From positions 1 through 22,091 of the forward strand of contig JAFTKI010000079.1 in the NCBI GenBank assembly GCA_017453335.1: 22,091 nt of DNA, read 5' to 3'. The stretch comes from Clostridia bacterium. Its GTDB lineage: Bacteria; Bacillota_A; Clostridia; Oscillospirales; CAG-272. A program made the position numbers and the translations under genes. Numbering within the stretch: position 1 is the stretch's first letter; the number at the start of each line of letters is the position of its first letter. Shown piece by piece: positions 14,899 through 22,091 of the stretch. The notes under the pieces were generated by a model, which saw nothing but the letters and a program-made list of their open reading frames with translations, ran no database searches and had not been told where the DNA came from.

Positions 14899-16806
14899 CT
14901 AACACTTCACCATCACAATCGCGGATTCGGGGGCGAGGGTGAGGGGGAAGACAAGTTTTTTACCGGTCAGGGCATTTTTCCAAGCACCGGGGAGCTTGAT
15001 CTCCCACGGTTCGGCTTCGGCGTTGGCGAACACGGTGATCTGTTCGCGGTCATTTTTGCGCTCAAAAGCGACTCTTGCGCCGTGATGCTCGCGGAACGAA
15101 AAGTCACCGTTTGCGAAGACCGAATATTTCTTGCGCATGGCACCGAGCCGACGGTAGTGAACCAAAAGCTCTTTTTCCTCGTGTCCCCACGGATAGGGAC
15201 GGCGGCAGAAGGGATCGTGATAGCCCTCAACGCCTGCTTCGTCGCCGTAATAGACCGACGGCACGCCGAACACCGTAAACTGCAGGATCGAAGCCAGCTT
15301 CATGCGGCGAATTGCCGTTTTTCGCTGTACGGGTGTGAGTTTTTTGACGGCAAGCGCGGGATTTTCCAAGCCCTCTCCGTCTCCGTCGTCGCCCAAAAGC
15401 GAGAGGATGCGCTCGGTGTCGTGCGTTCCGAGCAGGTTCATCAGACTGTTGGAAACGAAAGGCGGATAGGTTCCCCACAGCTCGGTGAGGATGTTATAAA
15501 AGTTCTCTGCATCGCGCTCCAGAATCAGCGACATAACCGCGTTTCGGAAGGGATAATTCATCACGCTGTCAAGCTGACCGCCACGGAAATAGCGGCGGCG
15601 TGCTTCGTAAGAGATTTTGGTAACGGCGTTTTCCCAGACCTCGCCGATCAGGAGTGCGTCACTCTTTTCGTGCTTGGAGACCGTTCGCAATTCGTCAAGG
15701 AATACGTCGGGCAGCTCGTCGGCAACGTCCAAGCGCCAGCCGTCAGCACCGCGGCGCAGCCACTTGGCGGCGATCCCGTCCTCTCCCGTGAAATAGGAGC
15801 GGCAGGATTCGTTGCTCTGGCACAGGCGCGGCATGATCTCGATTCCCCACCACGCCTCGTACTTGTCGGGGAATTTTTGGAACGAAAACCAATCGGCAAA
15901 GGGCGATTGCTTGGATTGATACGCGCCGATCGTTTCAAAATTGCCGCGGCGGTTGAAATATTTGCTGTCGTCACCCGTGTGATTGAACACGCCGTCCAGT
16001 ACCACGCGGATGCCGCGCTGATGCGCTTCCTCGATCAAGCGGTCAAACGCCTCGTCACCGCCCAATAGCCCGTCCACTTTTTCATAATCGGCGGTGTCAT
16101 AGCGGTGGTTGGAGACCGATTCGAAGATAGGAGACAGATACAGAACAGTGACTCCCAGCTCTTTCAAATAGTCCAGTTTTTCAATCACGCCCCACAAGTT
16201 GCCGCCGAAAAAGACGTTGTTGGAGAGCGGATCGCCAGCCTTTTGCGCGTACTGCGGAACGCCATTTTCCCAGTCCTCATCCAGTACCGAGCCCCGATGC
16301 ACGGTCACATTGCCCTCTCCTTTGCGGAAACGGTCGGGAAAGATGTGATACATCACGCCGCCGCGAAACCAGTCGGGTGTTTGGTAGTCCTTTTGATAGA
16401 CCATCGTGCAAAATCGGCGCGCCGAACGCTCGGTCAGCGCAAAGTCTACATTGTTGACCGTGTCGGAAAACAGCGTGTCAAAGCCGCGCAAAAATAAAAA
16501 TTCGTAAAAAAACAAGCGGTCGGATTCGCCCTCGCAAAGTGCCTCGGTGTCAAGCTGTACCGTGTAGCGGTCGTTTCCCTCTTTCGTATCGGAAAAGACC
16601 AGCGGAATGTCGATCTGCTCATCTCCGTCGGGCGCAATGCGAAGCACCACCGCCGAAATGCCAAGCTGGCGCGGAAGCGTGACGCAAAACGTGACCTTCT
16701 CGCCCCGAGCAAACGCACCGAGCCGCGACACATCCAAGCCGCGGCACATCTTTTCAATTTTGATCTTCTTGTCCGCTTCCAACGCGGCGTGTTGTTTTAG
16801 TAACAT
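14899..16806 (-). CDS. GH13 alpha-glucan hydrolase (neopullulanase/maltogenic amylase type)
   Basis: This glycoside hydrolase family 13 enzyme (about 635 aa) probably cleaves alpha-1,4 links in maltodextrin, glycogen or pullulan inside the cell. A beta-rich N-terminal domain (to about residue 125) precedes the barrel, which opens with WFRGGVMYHIFPDRF. The four conserved regions are visible: VVLDGVFNH, GWRLDVADE (catalytic Asp), LIGEVWE (catalytic Glu) and LLGTHDTER (transition-state Asp). A beta-domain closes the protein. There is no signal peptide. The start at 16806 is uncertain: no ribosome binding site precedes it, and a strong R1 hairpin lies 15 nt upstream; ATG at 16749 is an alternative. 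With glgP and glgA upstream, it likely serves storage-glucan turnover. Confidence 0.88.
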   Translation of the reverse strand: MLLKQHAALEADKKIKIEKMCRGLDVSRLGAFARGEKVTFCVTLPRQLGISAVVLRIAPDGDEQIDIPLVFSDTKEGNDRYTVQLDTEALCEGESDRLFFYEFLFLRGFDTLFSDTVNNVDFALTERSARRFCTMVYQKDYQTPDWFRGGVMYHIFPDRFRKGEGNVTVHRGSVLDEDWENGVPQYAQKAGDPLSNNVFFGGNLWGVIEKLDYLKELGVTVLYLSPIFESVSNHRYDTADYEKVDGLLGGDEAFDRLIEEAHQRGIRVVLDGVFNHTGDDSKYFNRRGNFETIGAYQSKQSPFADWFSFQKFPDKYEAWWGIEIMPRLCQSNESCRSYFTGEDGIAAKWLRRGADGWRLDVADELPDVFLDELRTVSKHEKSDALLIGEVWENAVTKISYEARRRYFRGGQLDSVMNYPFRNAVMSLILERDAENFYNILTELWGTYPPFVSNSLMNLLGTHDTERILSLLGDDGDGEGLENPALAVKKLTPVQRKTAIRRMKLASILQFTVFGVPSVYYGDEAGVEGYHDPFCRRPYPWGHEEKELLVHYRRLGAMRKKYSVFANGDFSFREHHGARVAFERKNDREQITVFANAEAEPWEIKLPGAWKNALTGKKLVFPLTLAPESAIVMVKC

Positions 16807-16815
16807 ATATGTGAG

Positions 16816-17036
16816 TTTTTTGTGGGAAAACTTTTGGAAAAGTTTTCCCACACCTTTTTAATTTTTTTGTGGAAACTTTTTCAAAAGTTTCCACGCCTTC
16901 AAAACTTTTAAATAGGGTTTTTATATTGGTTTTGGTGCGGTACGCTGTTCGTTCGTGAAACAGCGCTCTTTCTTTTGTACGCTGACAGTAGAATAGCTTC
17001 CGCAAGAAACGGGGCCCCTGCCCCTTTTTCTCACCG
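16816..17036 (-). repeat. R1 multi-hairpin element, copy B
   Basis: This is the longest copy. Read on the minus strand it has a GGGGCCCC block (17011-17018), CTGTCAGCGTAC (16987-16976), a GCGCTGTTT...GAACAGCG-type hairpin (16966-16943), the TTTTGAAGGCG linker and two terminal hairpins, 16869-16894 (12-bp arms) and 16822-16851 (14-bp arms). The last one is only 15 nt from the GH13 start codon. Confidence 0.82.
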
Positions 17037-17048
17037 AGAGTAGAATCA

Positions 17049-17239
17049 TATGGATTGGTGCGCTAATCCATGCGGTTGAATTCTTCACATTCGCGTAAGC
17101 GAACACATCACTTTTGCGAAGCAATATCACTTGCCCAAAGGGCAAATATCACTGCGTATCCGTTTCGGATACGCCACGGGGTGCGGGGGCATTGAAGCGC
17201 CGAAGGCGACCAATGCCATGTGGGGCTTTCGCCCCACAT
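17049..17239. repeat. Mini-palindrome chain, right copy
   Basis: Successive small hairpins are ATGGATT/AATCCAT (17050-17071), TTCGCG-taa-GCGAA, TTGCGAAGCAA, TTGCCC/GGGCAA, GCGTATCCG/CGGATACGC (17154-17174), GGCATTG/CAATGCC enclosing CGCC/GGCG (17189-17216), and ATGTGGGGC/GCCCCACAT with a four-base loop (17218-17239). ATCAC and ATATCAC linkers join the middle ones. It lies at the 3' end of glgP, where the last hairpin could help end its transcript. The first part matches 14502-14630 in the same orientation. Confidence 0.7.
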
Positions 17240-17281
17240 ACACTTTTCTTCAAAAGTCCCCACAAAAACGCGTCCCTCTTT

Positions 17282-19705
17282 TTATTTCACCTTTGTCAGA
17301 TTCCAGATACGCTGAGCGTACTCTTCGATGGAGCGGTCGGCAGCGAAGTGACCTGCTGCGGCGATATTGCAAAGCGACATACGGTTCCACTTTTCCTTAT
17401 CCTGGTAAGCGTTGATCATCGCCTCGTGGGTGGTACGGTAGGATTCGAAGTCTGCCATGCACATATAGGGATCGGCGATGCCGTGTCCGTTGAGCAGGTA
17501 GGAAGCGATATCGGCAAAGGATTCGCCTGCAAAACCAACGGTGAGGAAGTTGACGATACGCGCCAGCTTTTCGTTGCCGGTATAGTAGTTTGCGGAGCGG
17601 TAGCCCGAGAGCCAGAGCTGTTCCACTTCGTCTGCGGTGAGACCGAAGATGAACATATTTTCCTTGCCTGCGGCTGCCTGCATTTCCACGTTTGCGCCAT
17701 CGAGCGTACCGATGGTGAGCGCACCGTTGATCATCAGCTTCATGCAGCCGGTTCCGCTTGCCTCTTTACCTGCCAGCGAGATCTGTTCGCTGATCTCTGC
17801 CGAGGGAATGAGTGCCTCTGCCATGCTGACACAGTAGTTTTCCAAGAATGCGACCTTCAGCTTTTCGCGGATCTTCGGGTTCTGCTCGATGTCACGCGAG
17901 ATCATGCAAAGCAGCTTGATAATGCGCTTTGCCATGTCGTAGCCGGGAGCTGCCTTGGCACCGAAAATGAAGGTCTGGGGCTGCATATCCAGGTCGGGGT
18001 TATCCTTCAGATCAAGGTAAAGACCAATGATATTCATTGCGTTGAGAAGCTGTCTCTTGTACTCATGCAGACGCTTGATCTGCACGTCAAATACCGAGTG
18101 TGTATCGATCTTCTGTCCCGTTTTTTGGTACAAGAGATTCGAGAAATTGATCTTGTTTTCGTGCTTGATGGCGCGCAAACGCTCCAGCACCGCCTTATCG
18201 TCGGCAAACTTGAGGAAGTCGGAGAGCTTTTCGGGCTGGTGACGGTAGTCGGTTCCGATGCACTCGTCCAAGAGAGCTGCCAGCTTGGGGTTGGAGTAGC
18301 ACAGCCAGCGGCGGTGTGCGATACCGTTGGTCACGTTATCGAATTTCTCGGGGTACATACGGTAGAAATCCTTGAAGGTAGAGTCCTTGAGGATCTTGGA
18401 GTGCAGCTTGGAAACGCCGTTGACCGATTGCGATGCGATCACCGACAGGTTTGCCATGCGTACCTGACCGTAGCCGATCACGCTGGGCTTGGAAATGGTG
18501 TTCCAGTTGCCGGGGAATGCGTTCCAAGCCTCGCGGCAGAAGCGCTCGTTGATCTCCTTGACGATCATATAGATACGCGGCAGCTTCAGGCGGAACAGAT
18601 CCTCATTCCAGGTCTCCAATGCCTCGGGCATAACGGTGTGGTTGGTGTAGGAAACGGTGCGGGTGACGATGCTCCACGCCTGATCCCAGGAGAAGAAATA
18701 GTCATCGATCAGAATACGCATCAATTCGGGAACGCAAAGCGCGGGATGCGTGTCGTTGATATGGATCGCAACCTTATCGGGCAGGTTTTCCAGCGTGCCG
18801 TAAACTGCCATGTGGTCGCGGATGATGCTCTGCACCGATGCGGATACTAAGAAATATTGCTGAGACAGACGCAACAGCTTGCCTTCGGTGTGGTTATCCG
18901 AGGGATACAGCACCTTGGAAATGATCTCCGCGTTGGTGCTTTCCTCCAGGGCTCTTGTGTACTGTCCCTGCGTGAACAGTCCCATGTTGAAGTTCTGGAT
19001 ATCGCGTGCCTTCCAAAGACGAAGCTGGCTGACTGCGGTGCTGTCGGCACCCGAGATCATCATATCGTAAGGCACTGCCTCGATCTCCTCGCTGTCCTCG
19101 TACAGGATCTCGCAGTGGCCGTCCTTCCAGTTTTCCTTGACGTGACCGCCAAAGCGAACCTTGTAGATACGGTCGGTTCTGGGAACCAACCAAACCTCGC
19201 CGCCGGGAAGCCAAACGTCGGGCAGCTCAACCTGCATACCGTCCACGATCATCTGCTTGAACAGTCCGTATTCATAGCAGAGCGAAAATCCCGTGGCGGG
19301 ATAGTCGAGCGACGAAAGCGAATCCATAAAGCAAGCGGCAAGTCTGCCAAGACCTCCGTTGCCAAGTCCCGCATCGGGCTCGCACTCGTAAAGGTCGTTC
19401 AGATCAAAGCCCAACTCGCTCAGCGCGTCGCCGTATGCCTCGGCAAGACCGAGGTTGTGCAGATTGGTCTTGAGCGAGCGTCCAAGCAGAAATTCCATGC
19501 ACATATAGTACACGCGCTTGGCACCTGCGCGGTTGACCTTTTTCTTGTATGCCGAGCGCTTGTCGCTGAGCTTGTTACGCACTGTGATAGCGGCTGCTTT
19601 ATACATTTGCTCGCGGGAGGCTTCCGAGGCACTGCAACCGAAATGGCGCAGCAATACGCCCTCCAGCTCCTCGCGTACTTCTTTGGTGTTTGGTTTGGTG
19701 TTCAT
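17282..19705 (-). CDS. glgP: Glycogen/alpha-glucan phosphorylase
   Basis: This GT35 enzyme (807 aa) uses phosphate to release glucose 1-phosphate from the non-reducing ends of alpha-1,4-glucans, with pyridoxal phosphate as cofactor. Visible blocks are MEFLLGRSLKTNL, DAGLGNGGLGRLAACFMDSL, HINDTHPAL, TNHTVMPEALETW, VTNGIAHRRW and the cofactor site EASGTGCMKLMINGALTIGT, with Lys656 as the Schiff-base residue. The usual Asn before Met-Lys is Cys here. The length is normal for bacterial forms. The start is set at 19705, not the in-frame ATG at 19714, because AAAGGA lies 9 nt before 19705 but directly abuts 19714. It lies 238 nt after glgA; the MITE-like pair M3 occupies the gap. It probably works with glgA and the GH13 enzyme in glycogen turnover. 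Confidence 0.96.
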   Translation of the reverse strand: MNTKPNTKEVREELEGVLLRHFGCSASEASREQMYKAAAITVRNKLSDKRSAYKKKVNRAGAKRVYYMCMEFLLGRSLKTNLHNLGLAEAYGDALSELGFDLNDLYECEPDAGLGNGGLGRLAACFMDSLSSLDYPATGFSLCYEYGLFKQMIVDGMQVELPDVWLPGGEVWLVPRTDRIYKVRFGGHVKENWKDGHCEILYEDSEEIEAVPYDMMISGADSTAVSQLRLWKARDIQNFNMGLFTQGQYTRALEESTNAEIISKVLYPSDNHTEGKLLRLSQQYFLVSASVQSIIRDHMAVYGTLENLPDKVAIHINDTHPALCVPELMRILIDDYFFSWDQAWSIVTRTVSYTNHTVMPEALETWNEDLFRLKLPRIYMIVKEINERFCREAWNAFPGNWNTISKPSVIGYGQVRMANLSVIASQSVNGVSKLHSKILKDSTFKDFYRMYPEKFDNVTNGIAHRRWLCYSNPKLAALLDECIGTDYRHQPEKLSDFLKFADDKAVLERLRAIKHENKINFSNLLYQKTGQKIDTHSVFDVQIKRLHEYKRQLLNAMNIIGLYLDLKDNPDLDMQPQTFIFGAKAAPGYDMAKRIIKLLCMISRDIEQNPKIREKLKVAFLENYCVSMAEALIPSAEISEQISLAGKEASGTGCMKLMINGALTIGTLDGANVEMQAAAGKENMFIFGLTADEVEQLWLSGYRSANYYTGNEKLARIVNFLTVGFAGESFADIASYLLNGHGIADPYMCMADFESYRTTHEAMINAYQDKEKWNRMSLCNIAAAGHFAADRSIEEYAQRIWNLTKVK

Positions 19706-19790
19706 TGGTTTCATTCCTTTTCGTTTAATGGTATAAAAATCGAAGGTCTTCCTCCGTGTTTTTCAATTGTATCGAGTAGCGAGACGGTAT

Positions 19791-19919
19791 GGAGGCTCCC
19801 TTGTGTAAAGGGAGCTGTCAGCGAAGCTGACTGAGGGATTGTTTTTGACATATTATCACTCTTTTACAACCCCTCCGTCTCGCTACGCGAGCCACCTCCC
19901 CTTACACAGGGGAGGCTTG
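19791..19919. repeat. MITE-like inverted pair M3
   Basis: The left end GGAGGCTCCCTTGTGTAAAG (19791) and the right end, which reads CAGGGGAGGCTT at 19908-19919, are inverted copies of a block of about 50 nt with two nested hairpins (CTCCCTTGTGTAAAGGGAG and GTCAGCGAAGCTGAC). The centre is about 25 bp and AT-rich. It sits between glgA and glgP, so a transcript across it would form strong structures that may reduce glgP expression. Confidence 0.75.
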
Positions 19920-19943
19920 AATCGGTACTTGTTTTGGGTCGTC

Positions 19944-21377
19944 TTACAGACCGCTGTACAGCTCCAGATAAGAGAGAGCAGATGTGTTCCACGAAAAATC
20001 GGTCTTCATGATCTTGGAGACCAGCTTTTTGCGCTTTTCGGGATTGTTCCACAGATCGATCGCTGCGTTCGTGCGCTCGTGCAGCTCGTCGGCGGTGTAG
20101 CCTGCAAAGGTAAAGCCGTTGCCATAGATCTTGCCCTTTTCCTCGTAGTAGGGCTTGATCGAATCAAACAATCCGCCCGTTTCACGAACTACGGGGATCG
20201 CGCCGTATCTCGATGCAATCATCTGCGAAAGTCCGCAAGGCTCGCTCTTGGAGGGCATCAGGAAGATATCGGTTGCCGCATAAATGCGCTTGGACAGATC
20301 GCGGTCGTAGGTGATCAGCGCGCGCACCTTGTTGGGGAACGCTGCCTGCAGGTCAACGAAGAACTGCTCGTAATGCGCCTCGCCCTTACCAAGGATCACA
20401 AGCTGTACGTCACGGCGTGCCACGATGTCGTAAATGCACTCGCGGATCAAGTCAAGCCCCTTGTGCGAGGCAAGACGCGAAATCACCGCCAGCAGCGGTA
20501 CGTCATCACGCTCGGGAAGTCCCGTTTCGTGCTGGAGCGCATACTTGTTGCTCACCTTGCCCGACATGCCGCGCACCGAGAAGTTCACGGAAATGGCTTT
20601 GTCGGTCTTGGGGTTGTAGTAGTCGTAGTCGATTCCGTTGAGAATACCCGACAGCTTGTGCGCGTTGCGGCAGAGACAGCTCTCAAGCCCGTGTGCGTAT
20701 TCTGCGGTGCGGATCTCCTCGGCGTAACGCGGGCTGACCGTGGATACACGGTCGGCACACTCGATCGCCGCTTTCATCAGATTGATACAGCCGCCGTATT
20801 CCATCAGCGAATGCTCGTTCTCGCCCAGCGCGAATACGTCACCGAGAATCGAGAAATCATACTTGCCCTGATATTCGATGTTGTGAATGGTGAATACCGT
20901 GCGGATGTCGCCGTAGCCACTGCGGTGGCGATAGAGACAATTCAGATAGACCACCGAAAGTGCCGCCTGCCAGTCATGCGCGTGCAGTACGTCGGGATAA
21001 AAATCCAAGCGTGCCATCATCTCCATGACCGCCATGCAGAAATATGCATACCGCTCACCGTCGTCAAAATGACCGTACAGCGCAGGACGCTTGAAATAGT
21101 ATTCGTTGTCAATAAAATAATAAGTGACCTTGTTGTGAACCAGGCTGTAAACGCCGCAGTATTGCTCACGCCATGCCAGCTTGACGTAGAAAATGGCTTC
21201 TTCCTTCATCTTCTTGCGCCAGTCGGCAGAAACGGCACCGTAAAGAGGCAAAACAACGCGAACGTCACATTCCCCCGTCGCGGCAAGCGCAGCGGGGAGC
21301 GATCCCAGTACATCACCAAGTCCGCCCGTTGCGGCAAACGGCATTGCTTCGGCTCCTGCAAATAAAATCTTTTTCAT
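19944..21377 (-). CDS. glgA: Glycogen synthase (ADP-glucose type)
   Basis: This GT5 enzyme (477 aa) extends alpha-1,4-glucan using ADP-glucose. Blocks seen are the N-terminal glycine-rich loop ATGGLGDVLGSLP (16-28), LHAHDWQ (131-137), TIHNIEYQG (163-171), NGIDYDYYNP, ISRLASHKGLD (299-309), the catalytic-site SEPCGLSQ (378-385) and RETGGL. The family's KxGGL Lys (K15 in Escherichia coli) is Ala here; from memory this also occurs in other Firmicutes. The start at 21377 is chosen because MKKILFAGAEAMPF is the family N-terminus and AAAGGA lies about 10 nt upstream; the longer open frame to 21443 is R1 repeat DNA. glgC/glgD were not seen and would lie outside the window. R1 copy D is directly upstream. 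Confidence 0.95.
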   Translation of the reverse strand: MKKILFAGAEAMPFAATGGLGDVLGSLPAALAATGECDVRVVLPLYGAVSADWRKKMKEEAIFYVKLAWREQYCGVYSLVHNKVTYYFIDNEYYFKRPALYGHFDDGERYAYFCMAVMEMMARLDFYPDVLHAHDWQAALSVVYLNCLYRHRSGYGDIRTVFTIHNIEYQGKYDFSILGDVFALGENEHSLMEYGGCINLMKAAIECADRVSTVSPRYAEEIRTAEYAHGLESCLCRNAHKLSGILNGIDYDYYNPKTDKAISVNFSVRGMSGKVSNKYALQHETGLPERDDVPLLAVISRLASHKGLDLIRECIYDIVARRDVQLVILGKGEAHYEQFFVDLQAAFPNKVRALITYDRDLSKRIYAATDIFLMPSKSEPCGLSQMIASRYGAIPVVRETGGLFDSIKPYYEEKGKIYGNGFTFAGYTADELHERTNAAIDLWNNPEKRKKLVSKIMKTDFSWNTSALSYLELYSGL

Positions 21378-21401
21378 TGTTTCTATATCCTTTCTGTTAG
21401 G

Positions 21402-21585
21402 GTGGTTTTTCGTGGGAAACTTCTTGGAAGAAGTTTCCCACACCCTTCAAGAACTTTCCGCACAAAAGTAAAAAATAATTTTTTGTGCGGTACGCTGTTC
21501 ATTTGTAAAACAGCGTTTTTTCTTTTGTACGCTGACAGTACAATAGCTCCCGCAAATTCTTGGGGTCCCTTCCCCAAGAATTCCA
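21402..21585 (-). repeat. R1 multi-hairpin element, copy D
   Basis: Read toward glgA it has an 11-bp hairpin AATTCTTGGGG/CCCCAAGAATT (21555-21583), CTGTCAGCGTAC (21537-21526), an ACGCTGTT/AACAGCGT hairpin (21516-21493), an extra 10-bp hairpin CCGCACAAAA/TTTTGTGCGG (21458-21490) and the terminal 14-bp hairpin (21412-21441), 34 nt from the glgA start. The first hairpin differs in sequence from the G/C block of copies A-C, but a hairpin is kept. Confidence 0.82.
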
Positions 21586-21628
21586 CAGACGCGAAATGTT
21601 GTTTGATGAAGAAAAAGTTCGCGCAACC

Positions 21629-21774
21629 CTTGTAGGGACCGGCGTCCTCGACGGTCCGTAATAGTAAAAATTTTTGGTTTGTTCATGTCAACGTATACAC
21701 CGTATAAATGTAGCCATTTAATAGCATCGAATTTGTTTGTTTTTCGGACCGTCGAGGACGCCGGTCCCTACAAG
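21629..21774. repeat. 146-bp element with perfect 30-bp inverted ends
   Basis: 21629-21658 and 21745-21774 are exact reverse complements over 30 nt (CTTGTAGGGACCGGC at the outside). The 86-bp centre is AT-rich and non-coding. A weak promoter-like pair, TTGTTC (21679-21684) and TATAAA (21703-21708) with an 18-nt spacer, lies inside. It resembles a MITE; no transposase is nearby. Confidence 0.8.
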
Positions 21775-21910
21775 AGGAAATTTTTAAATTGATGCGTTGA
21801 TCTATCGAATTGTTTGTAGGGGCAAAAACTGCAAGCAGTTAGATCGCCCGCTCAAAGGATTACGCACCGCATCAAATCCCTGTAACGACTTCCTTGCGTT
21901 TCTACTATCG

Positions 21911-22091
21911 GTGAGAAAAAGGGGTAGGGGTCCCCGTTTCTTGCGGGAGCTATTCTGCTGTCATCGTACATTGTTCAAACGCTGTTTTACGAACGAACAG
22001 CGTAGTGTACTTCTCTTTTCTTTTTCCTTTTGTTTGAAAGTTTTGAAGGGGCGTGGGGTAACTTATTCAAAAGTTTACCCACAAAAACCCA
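21911..22091 (+). repeat. R1 multi-hairpin element, copy E (runs to the window edge)
   Basis: Read on the plus strand, it has GGGGTAGGGGTCCCCGTTTC, GCGGGAGCTATTCTGCTGTC, an ACGCTGTT/AACAGCGT hairpin (21981-22005), the linker TTTTGTTTGAAAGTTTTGAAG (22030-22050) and a terminal imperfect hairpin (22055-22084) ending CCACAAAAACC. It is inverted relative to copy D and would point into a gene beyond 22091. With copy D it flanks the 146-bp inverted element, so the gene-free stretch 21378-22091 is a nest of inverted repeats. Confidence 0.8.

Noticed and set aside
14000..14900. tRNA or rRNA gene in the large spacer
   Set aside because: The hairpins there have no cloverleaf, TTCGANNC arm or rRNA-like sequence; the spacer is accounted for by repeats.
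16754..17005. Open frames across R1 copies encoding similar peptides (QRTKExALxHERxAY or VSVQKKxRCFTNEQRTA)
   Set aside because: The likeness follows from DNA repeat similarity. Different copies are open in different frames, copy A breaks them, and no ribosome binding site precedes them. They only create false N-terminal extensions on real genes.
14502..22091. Insertion sequence or integrative element
   Set aside because: Inverted ends exist, but no transposase, integrase or relaxase frame is present on either strand; they are treated as non-autonomous repeats.

Overview
The window looks like chromosomal DNA from an anaerobic member of Clostridia, probably an uncultured Oscillospirales or Ruminococcaceae-type gut bacterium. 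This is an inference. It rests on strong AAGGAGG-type ribosome binding sites, sigma-A promoters of the TTGNNN-N17-TATAAT form, gram-positive signal peptides, a GLUG-repeat surface protein, a BspA-type leucine-rich-repeat lipoprotein, glycogen genes, and intergenic DNA crowded with small hairpin repeats. No transposase, integrase, phage, CRISPR, rRNA or tRNA gene was found.

Layout. Almost everything is on the minus strand, so the order of transcription runs right to left. 21377-14899 holds glycogen synthase (glgA), glycogen phosphorylase (glgP) and a GH13 alpha-glucan hydrolase: a glycogen or alpha-glucan block split by repeat-rich spacers. 13143-13928, the only clear plus-strand gene, encodes a TIM-barrel sugar phosphate isomerase/epimerase. 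It shares a short intergenic region with two back-to-back promoters with the divergent leucine-rich-repeat lipoprotein (12963-11569). hisS (11411-10116) follows with its own promoter. 9694-4967 is a tight six-gene run: alpha/beta hydrolase, ruvX, pyridoxal kinase, an unknown membrane-anchored protein, an SGNH esterase and thiamine pyrophosphokinase. A LacX-type aldose 1-epimerase (4631-3759) comes next. Last is a two-gene unit with a strong promoter: a 1027-residue secreted GLUG-repeat protein, an acidic 43-residue peptide with its own strong ribosome binding site, and a clean terminator.

The most unusual content is non-coding. (1) A multi-hairpin element of roughly 160-220 bp, called R1 here, occurs five times in both orientations. 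Three copies lie 15-44 nt upstream of the start codons of carbohydrate genes, always in the same polarity. (2) Three hairpins have a 23-nt arm, 7-nt loop, 23-nt arm architecture and unlike or diverged stems, but share the loop CTAAAC(A/G) when read in the sense of the preceding gene, and each lies 43-310 nt past that gene's stop codon. (3) Two copies of a chain of mini-palindromes joined by ATATCA-like linkers, three MITE-like inverted pairs, and a 146-bp element with perfect 30-bp inverted ends fill most of the remaining spacers. R1, the CTAAAC hairpin and the peptide next to the GLUG protein are the best candidates for undescribed biology. No enzyme in the window explains how these repeats spread.
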